Shown: positions 1 to 5,478 of the stretch, piece by piece | Layout: each line of letters begins with the position of its first letter | Numbering within the stretch: the stretch's first letter is position 1 | Origin: JBALVO01 sp036961445 | GTDB taxonomy: Bacteria > Pseudomonadota > Gammaproteobacteria > Pseudomonadales > Halieaceae | DNA length: 5,478 nucleotides | Direction: 5' to 3' | Assembly: GCA_036961445.1 (NCBI GenBank) | Contig: JBALVO010000184.1 | Coordinates: 1-5,478 of the forward strand | Translations under genes and position numbers: made by a program | The notes under the pieces: model-generated | What the model saw: the letters and a program-made list of their open reading frames with translations, nothing else | Told to the model about the DNA's origin: nothing | The model's database searches: none

Positions 1-2
1 TT

Positions 3-152
3 GAACGGCAAGGTATGGATGCCTTTAACTGCCTTCTTACTGACGAATTAGGAGGTGGAGGGGCGGCATCGGTACACATAGATGCCCAGGGTCAGTCCCG
101 CAACCAGCAGTTGTTGTTAATGGAGATTGACGTACCGGCGGTGCTTGTCTAG
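3..152 (+). CDS. Possible 3' end of an upstream gene (partial, unrecognised)
   Basis: An open frame enters from the left edge and ends at a TAG at 150-152, giving 49 visible residues. The other two + frames hit stops by base 51. The visible peptide begins ERQGMDAF, has a Gly-rich stretch (LGGGGAA) and ends MEIDVPAVLV. It matches no family I can name. If real, it ends 45 bases before the first SDR start and could share its operon. The fragment is short enough to be open by chance, so this is a weak call; the DNA to the left would decide it. Confidence 0.35.
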   Translation, partial: ERQGMDAFNCLLTDELGGGGAASVHIDAQGQSRNQQLLLMEIDVPAVLV

Positions 153-168
153 ATTGGTAGGCTCTTCG

Positions 169-174
169 TAATAT
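169..174 (+). promoter_or_regulatory. Weak candidate -10 element for the SDR pair
   Basis: TAATAT (169-174) lies in the AT-rich tract at 169-180. An 18-base spacer separates it from TTGTCT (145-150), which could serve as the -35. Each hexamer matches the sigma-70 consensus at only 4 of 6 positions. Transcription would start near 181, leaving a leader of about 17 bases. If the frame ending at 152 is a real gene, the -35 would overlap its last codons and read-through could drive the SDRs instead. Confidence 0.22.
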
Positions 175-197
175 AAATATGTTTGGGAACGCACTGT

Positions 198-968
198 ATG
201 AACAACCTGTTTGATGTATCTGGCAAAGTTGCTGTGGTCACCGGCGGTTCCACCGGTATTGGTGCCATGATAGCGCGCGGTTTTGTAGAAAATGGCGTCA
301 AGACCTATATTACCGCTCGCAAGCTCGAGCCGCTGGAGGCGGCTGCAGCTGAGTTGTCAGAGTTGGGTCAGTGTATCGCTATACCCTCGGATCTTTCCAC
401 TATGGAGGGGGTAGAGGCCTTTTGCGCGGCAGTGAATGCGCTGGAGCCCAAACTGGATATATTGGTCAATAATGCCGGTGCAACCTGGGGCGCTCCCATC
501 GATGATTTTCCTGAAAGTGGTTGGGACAAGGTTATGGGTTTGAACGTCAAATCCTTGTTTTTTATGACGCAAAAGTTCTTGCCAGCTTTGCGTGCTGCCG
601 GCGAAGAGGGAAGCCCGTCACGGGTAATTAATATCGCCTCCATCAACGGCATTACCCATCCTGGCATGAATAATTACTCCTATTCCGCCAGCAAATCGGC
701 GGTGATACAGTTGACCCGGCACCTGGCTGCCGATCTGGCACCTGAATACATCAACGTGAACGGCATAGCGCCCGGCTACTTCCCCAGTAAAATGACCAAG
801 CATTTACTGGAATTTGAAGAGGAAATAAAAAAGGGAATTCCTACTCGCAGCCTGGGCAGCCCGGAAGACGCAGCGGGAACGGCCATCTATTTGTGCTCCA
901 GAGCGAGCAATTATATTTGTGGACACACCCTGGCAATGGACGGCGGCATAGTCGCCAACGCGAGTTAG
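198..968 (+). CDS. RhlG-like short-chain dehydrogenase/reductase (probable NADPH-dependent 3-oxoacyl/ketone reductase)
   Basis: This 256-residue classical SDR is a cytosolic Rossmann-fold oxidoreductase that should interconvert a ketone and a secondary alcohol. Visible motifs are the nucleotide-binding TGGSTGIG (15-22), adenine-contact Asp65, NNAG (91-94), and the catalytic tetrad Asn116, Ser148, Tyr162 and Lys166 (YSASK), followed by a PG motif (192-193). Ala40-Arg41 after strand beta-2 is the pattern of NADP(H)-preferring members. From memory it resembles Pseudomonas RhlG, for example in LDILVNNAG, the SGWDKVM stretch and the INVNxIAPGxFPSxMT stretch; RhlG is an NADPH-dependent beta-ketoacyl reductase, so this is a family-level call and the substrate is open. 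ATG 198 is chosen because SDRs normally start about 8-15 residues before the Gly motif and GGGAA (185-189) lies 8 bases upstream. An in-frame TTG at 183 would add five residues. The next SDR starts 3 bases after the stop. Confidence 0.9.
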   Translation: MNNLFDVSGKVAVVTGGSTGIGAMIARGFVENGVKTYITARKLEPLEAAAAELSELGQCIAIPSDLSTMEGVEAFCAAVNALEPKLDILVNNAGATWGAPIDDFPESGWDKVMGLNVKSLFFMTQKFLPALRAAGEEGSPSRVINIASINGITHPGMNNYSYSASKSAVIQLTRHLAADLAPEYINVNGIAPGYFPSKMTKHLLEFEEEIKKGIPTRSLGSPEDAAGTAIYLCSRASNYICGHTLAMDGGIVANAS

Positions 969-971
969 ATC

Positions 972-1751
972 ATGAATCGTCTCTCTAAACTCAGTCGCTC
1001 AATTGATGGCAGCGTTGCAATTATCACCGGAGCTGCCAGCGGTATGGGCCGAGCCACGGCACATCTTTTTGCCGATGAAGGCGCACGGCTGGCGCTAATT
1101 GATATTAATACAAAGGCGCTGGAAACCGTTGCCCAGGAGTGTCGCTCTGTAGGCGCTGAAGTGCTAACGCTTAGCGTAGATTTGATCGACAGGGACGCGG
1201 TTGAACAAGCCGTCGAGCAGGTGGCTGAACACTTTGGTGGTATCGATATCCTGGTCAACAATGCCGGTTTTGCGCTGCCAGCAGCAATCGATGATAGTGC
1301 CTACGCCGATTCCTGGGATACATCAATCGCGGTAATGACCACAGCGCAAGCCTGGGCTATACGCGCAGCTCTGCCGAGCTTATTGCGATCGCAACATCCC
1401 AGGGTGGTGAATGTAGCTTCAACTGAAGCCCATGGCGCTACCCGTTTCAATAGTGCCTACGTGGTGGCAAAGCATGCATCCATGGGCTTGACCCGCGCTA
1501 TGGCGGTGGATCTGGGCAAAGAGGGCATAACAGTGAACTGTGTTTGCCCGGGTCCGGTGCGCACCGGTATTACCGATGGTATTCCCGAAGAAGCCAAAAC
1601 AACGTTTGCCCACCGTCGTACCGCTTTACGTCGCTACGCGGAACCGGAGGAGGTGGCACACGCTACCTTGAGCCTGGTGCTGCCGGCGGCAAGCTTTATT
1701 ACTGGCGCCACGCTGCTGGTGGATGGCGGCGTGACCATTCGCAACGCCTGA
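972..1751 (+). CDS. Short-chain dehydrogenase/reductase, NAD-type, with Met at the catalytic Asn position
   Basis: This 259-residue classical SDR is a predicted cytosolic alcohol dehydrogenase or ketone reductase. It has TGAASGMG (19-26), Asp70, NNAG (96-99), Ser150, Tyr163 and Lys167 (YVVAK), and PG (193-194). Asp44 at the end of strand beta-2 (ALIDIN) points to NAD(H), unlike the Arg of its neighbour. In helix alpha-4, where classical SDRs have the catalytic Asn (xxVNxxG), it has Val121-Met122. The register is fixed by the shared WD six residues earlier and by the LP at the helix end, and Asn116 of the first SDR aligns here. The C-terminal part (RRTALRRYAEPEEVAHATLS, then a DGG motif) looks intact, and I recall a subfamily with similar endings, so the change may be a lineage trait. 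The start lies 3 bases after the preceding stop with only GAG (962-964) as a possible ribosome site, which suggests translational coupling. The substrate is unknown. Confidence 0.88.
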   Translation: MNRLSKLSRSIDGSVAIITGAASGMGRATAHLFADEGARLALIDINTKALETVAQECRSVGAEVLTLSVDLIDRDAVEQAVEQVAEHFGGIDILVNNAGFALPAAIDDSAYADSWDTSIAVMTTAQAWAIRAALPSLLRSQHPRVVNVASTEAHGATRFNSAYVVAKHASMGLTRAMAVDLGKEGITVNCVCPGPVRTGITDGIPEEAKTTFAHRRTALRRYAEPEEVAHATLSLVLPAASFITGATLLVDGGVTIRNA

Positions 1752-1785
1752 TTCCAGCAGGAACTGCATTATGGATGCAGGGAAT
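1751..1785 (+). terminator. Bulged hairpin directly after the SDR pair
   Basis: CTGCAT (1764-1769) and ATGCAG (1775-1780) form a perfect 6-bp stem with a TATGG loop. ATTCC (1751-1755) and GGAAT (1781-1785) can extend it on the outside, leaving an 8-base bulge on the left arm. It starts on the last base of the second SDR's stop codon. No T-run follows (ACTACTG), so it is not a classical intrinsic terminator. It could mark a Rho-dependent end or protect the mRNA 3' end, or it could be chance. Confidence 0.25.
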
Positions 1786-1949
1786 ACTACTGTGTACGAT
1801 GCGGCTTAACCTGGCCTCGTGATTGACGGCTTTGAGGTGCGATTGCAATCGGTCGATGCAACGCCGGCACTAAATCCAGCAGCCGTTTTATGAGCAAATA
1901 CAACGGTCTCCCGCAAGGGCTGTTGCGCTTGATACGTAATGACCGACGA
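1752..1949. other. Convergent intergenic region
   Basis: This gap lies between the stops of the second SDR and the serine hydrolase, and I see no convincing gene in it. It holds the hairpin after the SDR stop, a perfect 12-bp palindrome CGATTGCAATCG (1840-1851), and a second small hairpin. In that hairpin CAACGG (1901-1906) pairs with CTGTTG (1920-1925) through one G-U pair, around a CCC-GCAA-GGG tip (1910-1919). That fold is better on the + strand; on the - strand, where it would serve the hydrolase gene, the G-U pair becomes an A-C mismatch and only a poor T-tract follows. Confidence 0.5.
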
Positions 1950-3140
1950 CTAAATTGCCTCCGCATCGACTGCTGCCTGCACAGATTTGTAGAACGCATC
2001 GCGCTGGGCACCGACAGTTTTGCGATCGGTAGCTTTCGGCCAATTGCTGTTTGAGGCAATGACCAGCTTTCGTTTTGGGTCAATAAAAATGCCCTGTCCG
2101 AATATACCCTGGGCCGCAAAACTACCGTCATCATAGGTCCACCACTGATAGCCATAGCCCTTACCCGGACGCCCAATATCGACTTGCTTGGTGGTTGCTG
2201 GCGCAATCCAGTCATCGGGCAGTACTACTTTCCCGTCAGCCATGGCCCCACCCAGCATAAACAGACCGAAACGGGCAAAGTCACGGGTTGACGCCTGAAT
2301 GCAGCAGCCGCTGATTTCATGACCGGTAAGACCCAGCAGCCAACTCGCATTCTGCTCCATACCAAAGGGCGCCCAGATTTTTTCCGAAAGATAAGCCGAT
2401 AGCTTCTTTTTGGTTGCCGAGCTGACCAATACGCCGATTAGATTGGTTTCACCTGTTTTGTAAACCCATTTGCTACCCGCGGGTGCCTCGCGCGTCAGTG
2501 TGCGCATATAGCTCACGGTTGCATCGACGCCCGGCTCCGCTTTATGTTCATTAAAGCGTGCGACATCGCTATTTCTGTCTTCATAATCTTCGTTCCACTT
2601 AACCCCCGACGTCATAGTCAGCAGCTGCTTAACTGAAACATCATCGTAGACAGACCCTTGCAAATCCGGGATATAGTCGGAAACCGTGTCATCGATACTG
2701 TTGATAAAGCCATCCTTTATTGCGGCACCAACCAGGGTCGAGGTAAACGATTTGGCGACCGAGAAACTGGTCCATCGTCCCTTGGCATCAAATTCAAGCC
2801 CGTATTTTTCCAACCGAACTTTGCCGTCCTGAATAATCAACAGACCTGCCGTGCGTTGCTCCTTCATATAGGTGTCGACATTAGTGGCAGTGGCGATTGG
2901 TTCACCCTTGGGCAGCGGGAATATGGTATTTCCGGATTCGATAACATTGGCCTCGGCCAAAACCGGTATCGAGTCGAGCGCGCGAAATGCCGCATCGCGC
3001 TGGGGTATCGTCCAGAACAGCACATTACGATCCGTCGGCATGTTGGCCAGAAGATTGCGGGCATCCTTGTCTGCGCTGAGATAGGCAAGTCCAAGCCCGG
3101 CCGCAATCAGCACCAATATTCCAACTATCCATTTCCGCAT
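1950..3140 (-). CDS. Membrane-anchored serine hydrolase (beta-lactamase / 6-aminohexanoate-dimer hydrolase superfamily)
   Basis: The 396-residue product has the penicillin-binding-protein/class C beta-lactamase fold seen in EstB-type esterases and NylB amidases. The catalytic motif SVAK gives Ser127 as nucleophile and Lys130 as base. Tyr227 in YKTGETN fills the second motif, as in NylB-like members. GQG (348-350) before the strand IFIDP sits where KTG stands in true beta-lactamases, which argues for an esterase or amidase rather than an antibiotic-resistance enzyme. Residues 4-21 form one hydrophobic helix after MRK, with no lipobox Cys and no clear cleavage site, so a periplasmic catalytic domain held by an inner-membrane anchor is likely. 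Other family-like stretches are LLTMTSGVKWNEDY (173-186) and GCCIQASTRDFARFG (278-292). ATG at 3140 is preferred because GGGGA lies 5 bases upstream; an in-frame TTG at 3152 would add four residues but lies partly under that site. The gene converges on the SDR pair. The physiological substrate is unknown. Confidence 0.88.
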   Translation of the reverse strand: MRKWIVGILVLIAAGLGLAYLSADKDARNLLANMPTDRNVLFWTIPQRDAAFRALDSIPVLAEANVIESGNTIFPLPKGEPIATATNVDTYMKEQRTAGLLIIQDGKVRLEKYGLEFDAKGRWTSFSVAKSFTSTLVGAAIKDGFINSIDDTVSDYIPDLQGSVYDDVSVKQLLTMTSGVKWNEDYEDRNSDVARFNEHKAEPGVDATVSYMRTLTREAPAGSKWVYKTGETNLIGVLVSSATKKKLSAYLSEKIWAPFGMEQNASWLLGLTGHEISGCCIQASTRDFARFGLFMLGGAMADGKVVLPDDWIAPATTKQVDIGRPGKGYGYQWWTYDDGSFAAQGIFGQGIFIDPKRKLVIASNSNWPKATDRKTVGAQRDAFYKSVQAAVDAEAI

Positions 3141-3247
3141 ACATATCCCCAAGCCGTTATTGTTCTACTGGCATCACCTGCACGACATAAATGCCGCCTT
3201 CGCAGTACATCAAATTAAATCATTAAAGGCCAATGAATTCACGAAAA

Positions 3248-3260
3248 GGGGTCAGACCCC
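3248..3260. repeat. Perfect palindrome GGGGTC-A-GACCCC
   Basis: Two 6-base arms flank a single A, preceded by AAAA (3244-3247). From memory, GGGGTC/GACCCC palindromes of this type recur in environmental Gammaproteobacteria as REP-like elements and near IS200-like (RAYT) transposases. No transposase and no second copy are present here, so it would be a solitary unit or a relic. As RNA it could fold as a 4-bp G/C stem with a TCAGA loop, but no T-run follows, so a terminator role is unlikely. Confidence 0.45.
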
Positions 3261-3341
3261 ATTGCGGGCCAGTCGTTTGCGAGTAAGTGGCGGATTTCTA
3301 TGATTTACCCGAGTTAATCTGGAAAATTCCGGGAGAGACCC

Positions 3342-3360
3342 TGAGATCAAGTGAGATAAG
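3342..3360. repeat. Tandem direct repeat TGAGATCAAG / TGAGATAAG
   Basis: Two adjacent copies of TGAGAT-(C)AAG occupy 3342-3351 and 3352-3360 and differ by one missing C. The period is about one helical turn, and the pair lies about 50 bases upstream of the TPR gene's putative transcription start. That position would suit a direct-repeat regulator site. Two short copies can also arise by chance, and no known regulator site is matched. Confidence 0.25.
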
Positions 3361-3398
3361 TCCCTAAAGTACATACTGCAACCAAGACCGTTGTAGGC

Positions 3399-3404
3399 GA
3401 TAAT
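3399..3404 (+). promoter_or_regulatory. Candidate -10 element of the TPR gene (possibly leaderless)
   Basis: GATAAT matches the sigma-70 -10 consensus at 5 of 6 bases and ends 7 bases before the ATG at 3412. Transcription would begin at about 3410-3412, on or next to the start codon. The -35 candidate with a 17-base spacer, CTGCAA (3376-3381), is weak at 3 of 6. There is no Shine-Dalgarno sequence before the ATG (the bases are CCCGCCC), which fits a leaderless transcript. Confidence 0.4.
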
Positions 3405-3411
3405 CCCGCCC

Positions 3412-5478
3412 ATGACCTCATTATTTGAAGAACTCAAACGCCGCAACGTGTTCCGCGTCGCCGCCACCTACGCTGTTGTCGCCTGGATTATTATCGAGGC
3501 AGGCTCGGTGCTATTGCCGACCTTTGGTGCATCCGAAGCGGCTTTTCAGGTCTACGTGGTCGTCGTCGTCATCGGGTTTCTCGTGTCGCTGGTACTGGCC
3601 TGGATATTCGAAATCACGTCAGAAGGTGTCAAACTCGAGAAAAACGTCGATCGCTCGGAGTCGATGACAGTAAAGACCGGGGGTAGACTGGGCTACGTGC
3701 TGATCGCTTTGCTCGTTGTTGCCCTGGGCATATCCGTTACCTTGAATGTCACTGGCTTGCGTGACGCTCACAAGACGGTGCCGCCGGGCGTGGATCGATC
3801 ATCCATCGCCGTCCTGCCCTTCACCAGTCGCAGTACCGATCCGCAGAACGACTTGTTCACCGACGGCATTCACGACGACTTGCTAACCCGGCTCGCCAAT
3901 ATTTCGGCCTTAAAGGTCATCTCGCGCACATCGGTGATGGAATATCGCGACACGAAGAAGAATCTTAAGCAGGTCGCTGATGAACTCGGCGTTGGGACGA
4001 TTCTCGAAGGCGCGGTTCAGCGAGTGGGTAACAGCGTCCGAATTACTGCACAGCTGATCGATGCAGCGACTGACGAACATATCTGGGCAAAATCGTATGA
4101 CCATCAACTTACTGCCGCAAACCTGTTTGCGGTACAAAGCGAGATTTCCGAGGAGATCGCGCGGGCGCTGAAAGCGACGCTCAGCAGCGAAGAGCAACAG
4201 CGTCTTACCAACATACCGACCGACAGCCTCGCCGCTTACAACCTTTACACCCAGGGTCGGGACAATCTCTACAAGCGACGGCTCGACACACTGTTAAAGG
4301 CGCGCGAACAGTTTGAGGCCGCTATTGAACTGGATCCGAATTATGCCGACGCCTATGACGGACTCGCCGACAGCGTACTACTGTTGTTGAATAATCATCA
4401 GGCGATTGAGCTGGATGAGGCATTCAGTGTCGCGGAGGCATCGCTAGATACGGCGCTGTCGCTGAATCCCAATCTGGCCGATGCGCACGCCTCTCTCGGT
4501 CTCTTGAAGCACCAGATGTGGCAGGAGACACGCAGCGGCCCAGGTCTTGAGGAAGCCGCAGCATGCTTTGTCTCGGCACTGAATCTCAATTCGAATGATC
4601 CCACCACCTACATGTGGTTTGCGTCCCTCCGCAGATCACAACAGCGAATTGATGAGGCGATTGAGCTTTTCCACGAATCGCTTCGTGTGGATCCTCTTGG
4701 GAAAATCCCCTATGCCAATCTTCCGGCTCTGTACGCTTCGCGTGGACAAAATGACGTAGCGCTCGATCTGCTGGTGAAAGCGGTTGAGATACACCCTGAC
4801 TGGCCAACGGCCTACCAGAACCTGGGCCTGCAACTGAACGGACTCGGCCGAATAGACGAGGCTGTCGCCTGGGGAGTGAAGGGTCGAGAACTCACAGACG
4901 ATCCGATCGCGACTGCGCCGCTGATGCTGGCCTACATGGAGTTTGGCGAGTACGACAAGGTCATTGATTTGTATTCCGACATCACACCCGATCAACCGAT
5001 GTATGAAATTGGTCTTAGTATGAAAAAGGCACTGCAACTCGATTACGAAGGCGCCGCAGAAGTCATGGAGAACACGATTGCGGGAGTCGAGAAACCCAGG
5101 CAGGTGCACCTTGGGTTTCTAATCAGGTTCACCGCATTTGCCGGCGACTTGGATAAAGCACGCATGTATATGGAGATGCAAAACCCAGGGTTCGCCGCGG
5201 AAGCAGACCTCAACGTCGACGCATCCAACGTGGCCAGTGTGATCGGTTACGCCTATATTCTGCAAAACAGTGGCGAAACAGAACGTGCCGATGCACTGTT
5301 TGAACGGGCATTAGGCGTTGTTCGAACATTGCCGCGACTTGGGGTCGCCGGACACGGTATACGCGATGTGCAAATTCTGGCTTTGCAAGGCAAGCCGCTG
5401 GATGCACTTGCCGCGCTACGTATTGCGATTGATGAAGGGTTTCGGGGGACCGTCGCCTCAAATGGCTGGCCGCTGGCC
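3412..5478 (+). CDS. Membrane FlgO/TolB-like domain and TPR-repeat protein (partial, 3' end beyond window)
   Basis: An unbroken frame of 689 codons runs to the right edge without a stop. The N-terminus has the family module LFEELKRRNVFRVA (4-17). Hydrophobic helices lie at about 16-35, 44-65 (with a run of five Val) and 93-113. Positive charges at residues 9-15 and 72-92 put those parts in the cytosol, so the large C-terminal part should be periplasmic. A FlgO/TolB-N-like domain spans about 131-245, with SIAVLPF (131-137), FTDGI (149-153), LKVISRTSV (167-175) and IWAKSYD (224-230). TPR-type helical hairpins follow, most clearly at 291-324, 337-368, 380-408, 413-445 and 447-478, and again near 624-640. 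Relatives often carry an adenylate cyclase or winged-helix DNA-binding domain at the N-terminus; this protein has neither, so annotation as a cyclase would be wrong. Probable role: a protein-interaction scaffold in the envelope, with partner unknown. From family memory, only the last several dozen residues should be missing. Confidence 0.88.
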   Translation, partial: MTSLFEELKRRNVFRVAATYAVVAWIIIEAGSVLLPTFGASEAAFQVYVVVVVIGFLVSLVLAWIFEITSEGVKLEKNVDRSESMTVKTGGRLGYVLIALLVVALGISVTLNVTGLRDAHKTVPPGVDRSSIAVLPFTSRSTDPQNDLFTDGIHDDLLTRLANISALKVISRTSVMEYRDTKKNLKQVADELGVGTILEGAVQRVGNSVRITAQLIDAATDEHIWAKSYDHQLTAANLFAVQSEISEEIARALKATLSSEEQQRLTNIPTDSLAAYNLYTQGRDNLYKRRLDTLLKAREQFEAAIELDPNYADAYDGLADSVLLLLNNHQAIELDEAFSVAEASLDTALSLNPNLADAHASLGLLKHQMWQETRSGPGLEEAAACFVSALNLNSNDPTTYMWFASLRRSQQRIDEAIELFHESLRVDPLGKIPYANLPALYASRGQNDVALDLLVKAVEIHPDWPTAYQNLGLQLNGLGRIDEAVAWGVKGRELTDDPIATAPLMLAYMEFGEYDKVIDLYSDITPDQPMYEIGLSMKKALQLDYEGAAEVMENTIAGVEKPRQVHLGFLIRFTAFAGDLDKARMYMEMQNPGFAAEADLNVDASNVASVIGYAYILQNSGETERADALFERALGVVRTLPRLGVAGHGIRDVQILALQGKPLDALAALRIAIDEGFRGTVASNGWPLA

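Larger units (their letters stand above)
3141..3411. other. Divergent intergenic region between hydrolase and TPR genes
   Basis: This segment must hold the control signals for both outward-reading genes. The hydrolase-proximal half is AT-rich around 3209-3240 (AAATTAAATCATTAAA). The middle holds the perfect palindrome at 3248-3260, and the right half holds a tandem direct repeat (3342-3360) and a good -10 hexamer abutting the TPR start. I see no gene: frames crossing this stretch on either strand are short and their peptides look like non-coding translation. No promoter for the hydrolase could be assigned with any confidence. Confidence 0.6.

Noticed and set aside
50..57. AGGAGGTG, a near-perfect Shine-Dalgarno sequence
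   Set aside because: No start codon lies at a workable distance. The nearest ATG (82) is 24 bases away and opens only a 12-codon frame. It more likely falls inside the upstream partial gene, encoding Gly codons.
183..197. TTG at 183 as the start of the first SDR
   Set aside because: It adds five residues not expected before the SDR fold and would bury the GGGAA ribosome site. ATG 198 is the better start.
3141..3152. TTG at 3152 as the start of the serine hydrolase
   Set aside because: ATG at 3140 has GGGGA 5 bases upstream and gives a normal MRK-plus-hydrophobic-helix N-terminus.
3185..3213. TTGATG-17-TTATGT as a hydrolase promoter on the - strand
   Set aside because: The -35 is acceptable (4 of 6), but the -10 matches only 2 of 6, so it is not distinguishable from chance.
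2658..3218. A 186-residue + strand frame antisense to the serine hydrolase
   Set aside because: The opposite strand encodes a full hydrolase with catalytic motifs. This frame has no motif and is a codon-bias shadow.
3252..3467. A 71-residue - strand frame crossing the intergenic region into the TPR gene
   Set aside because: Half of it lies antisense to the well-supported TPR coding start, it ends in the palindrome, and the peptide has no recognisable domain.
3559..3570. (GTC)4 run as a possible phase-variation repeat
   Set aside because: It is a 3-base unit inside a transmembrane Val run, so changes in copy number would not shift the frame, and four copies are too few.
4636..5109. A 157-residue - strand frame inside the TPR gene
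   Set aside because: It is antisense to continuous TPR-repeat coding sequence and shows no domain of its own.

Overview
The window looks like chromosomal DNA from a Gammaproteobacterium, probably a marine or environmental one. This rests on protein resemblance: a RhlG-like reductase, a NylB/EstB-type serine hydrolase, and a membrane FlgO/TPR protein that opens with the 'LFEELKRRNVFRVA' module common in such genomes. GC content is moderate by eye. No RNA gene, CRISPR array, complete insertion sequence or phage gene was seen.

Layout. At the left edge (3-152, +) a short reading frame may be the tail of an upstream gene. Next come two short-chain dehydrogenase/reductase (SDR) genes on the + strand, 198-968 and 972-1751, separated by only 3 bases and almost certainly co-transcribed. 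A 198-bp convergent gap with small hairpins (1752-1949) separates them from a serine hydrolase of the beta-lactamase/6-aminohexanoate-dimer hydrolase superfamily on the - strand (1950-3140). A 271-bp divergent intergenic region (3141-3411) carries a perfect GGGGTC-A-GACCCC palindrome and a tandem TGAGAT direct repeat. From 3412 to the right edge runs one long uninterrupted + strand frame of 689 codons. It encodes a three-helix membrane protein with a FlgO/TolB-like domain and TPR repeats, and its 3' end is cut by the window.

How they may work together. The two SDRs carry opposite cofactor signatures: Arg after strand beta-2 (NADPH type) in the first and Asp (NAD type) in the second. This would suit a reductase/dehydrogenase pair acting on related alcohols or ketones, but the substrate cannot be read from the sequence. 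The hydrolase could release an alcohol or acid from an ester or amide, but it is transcribed towards the SDRs and need not belong to the same pathway. The FlgO/TPR protein is divergently transcribed and looks like an unrelated envelope or signalling scaffold.

I found no convincing new multi-gene system. The points most worth a second look are the SDR lacking the usual catalytic Asn, the cofactor-complementary SDR pair, the possibly leaderless start of the TPR gene, and the isolated palindrome.
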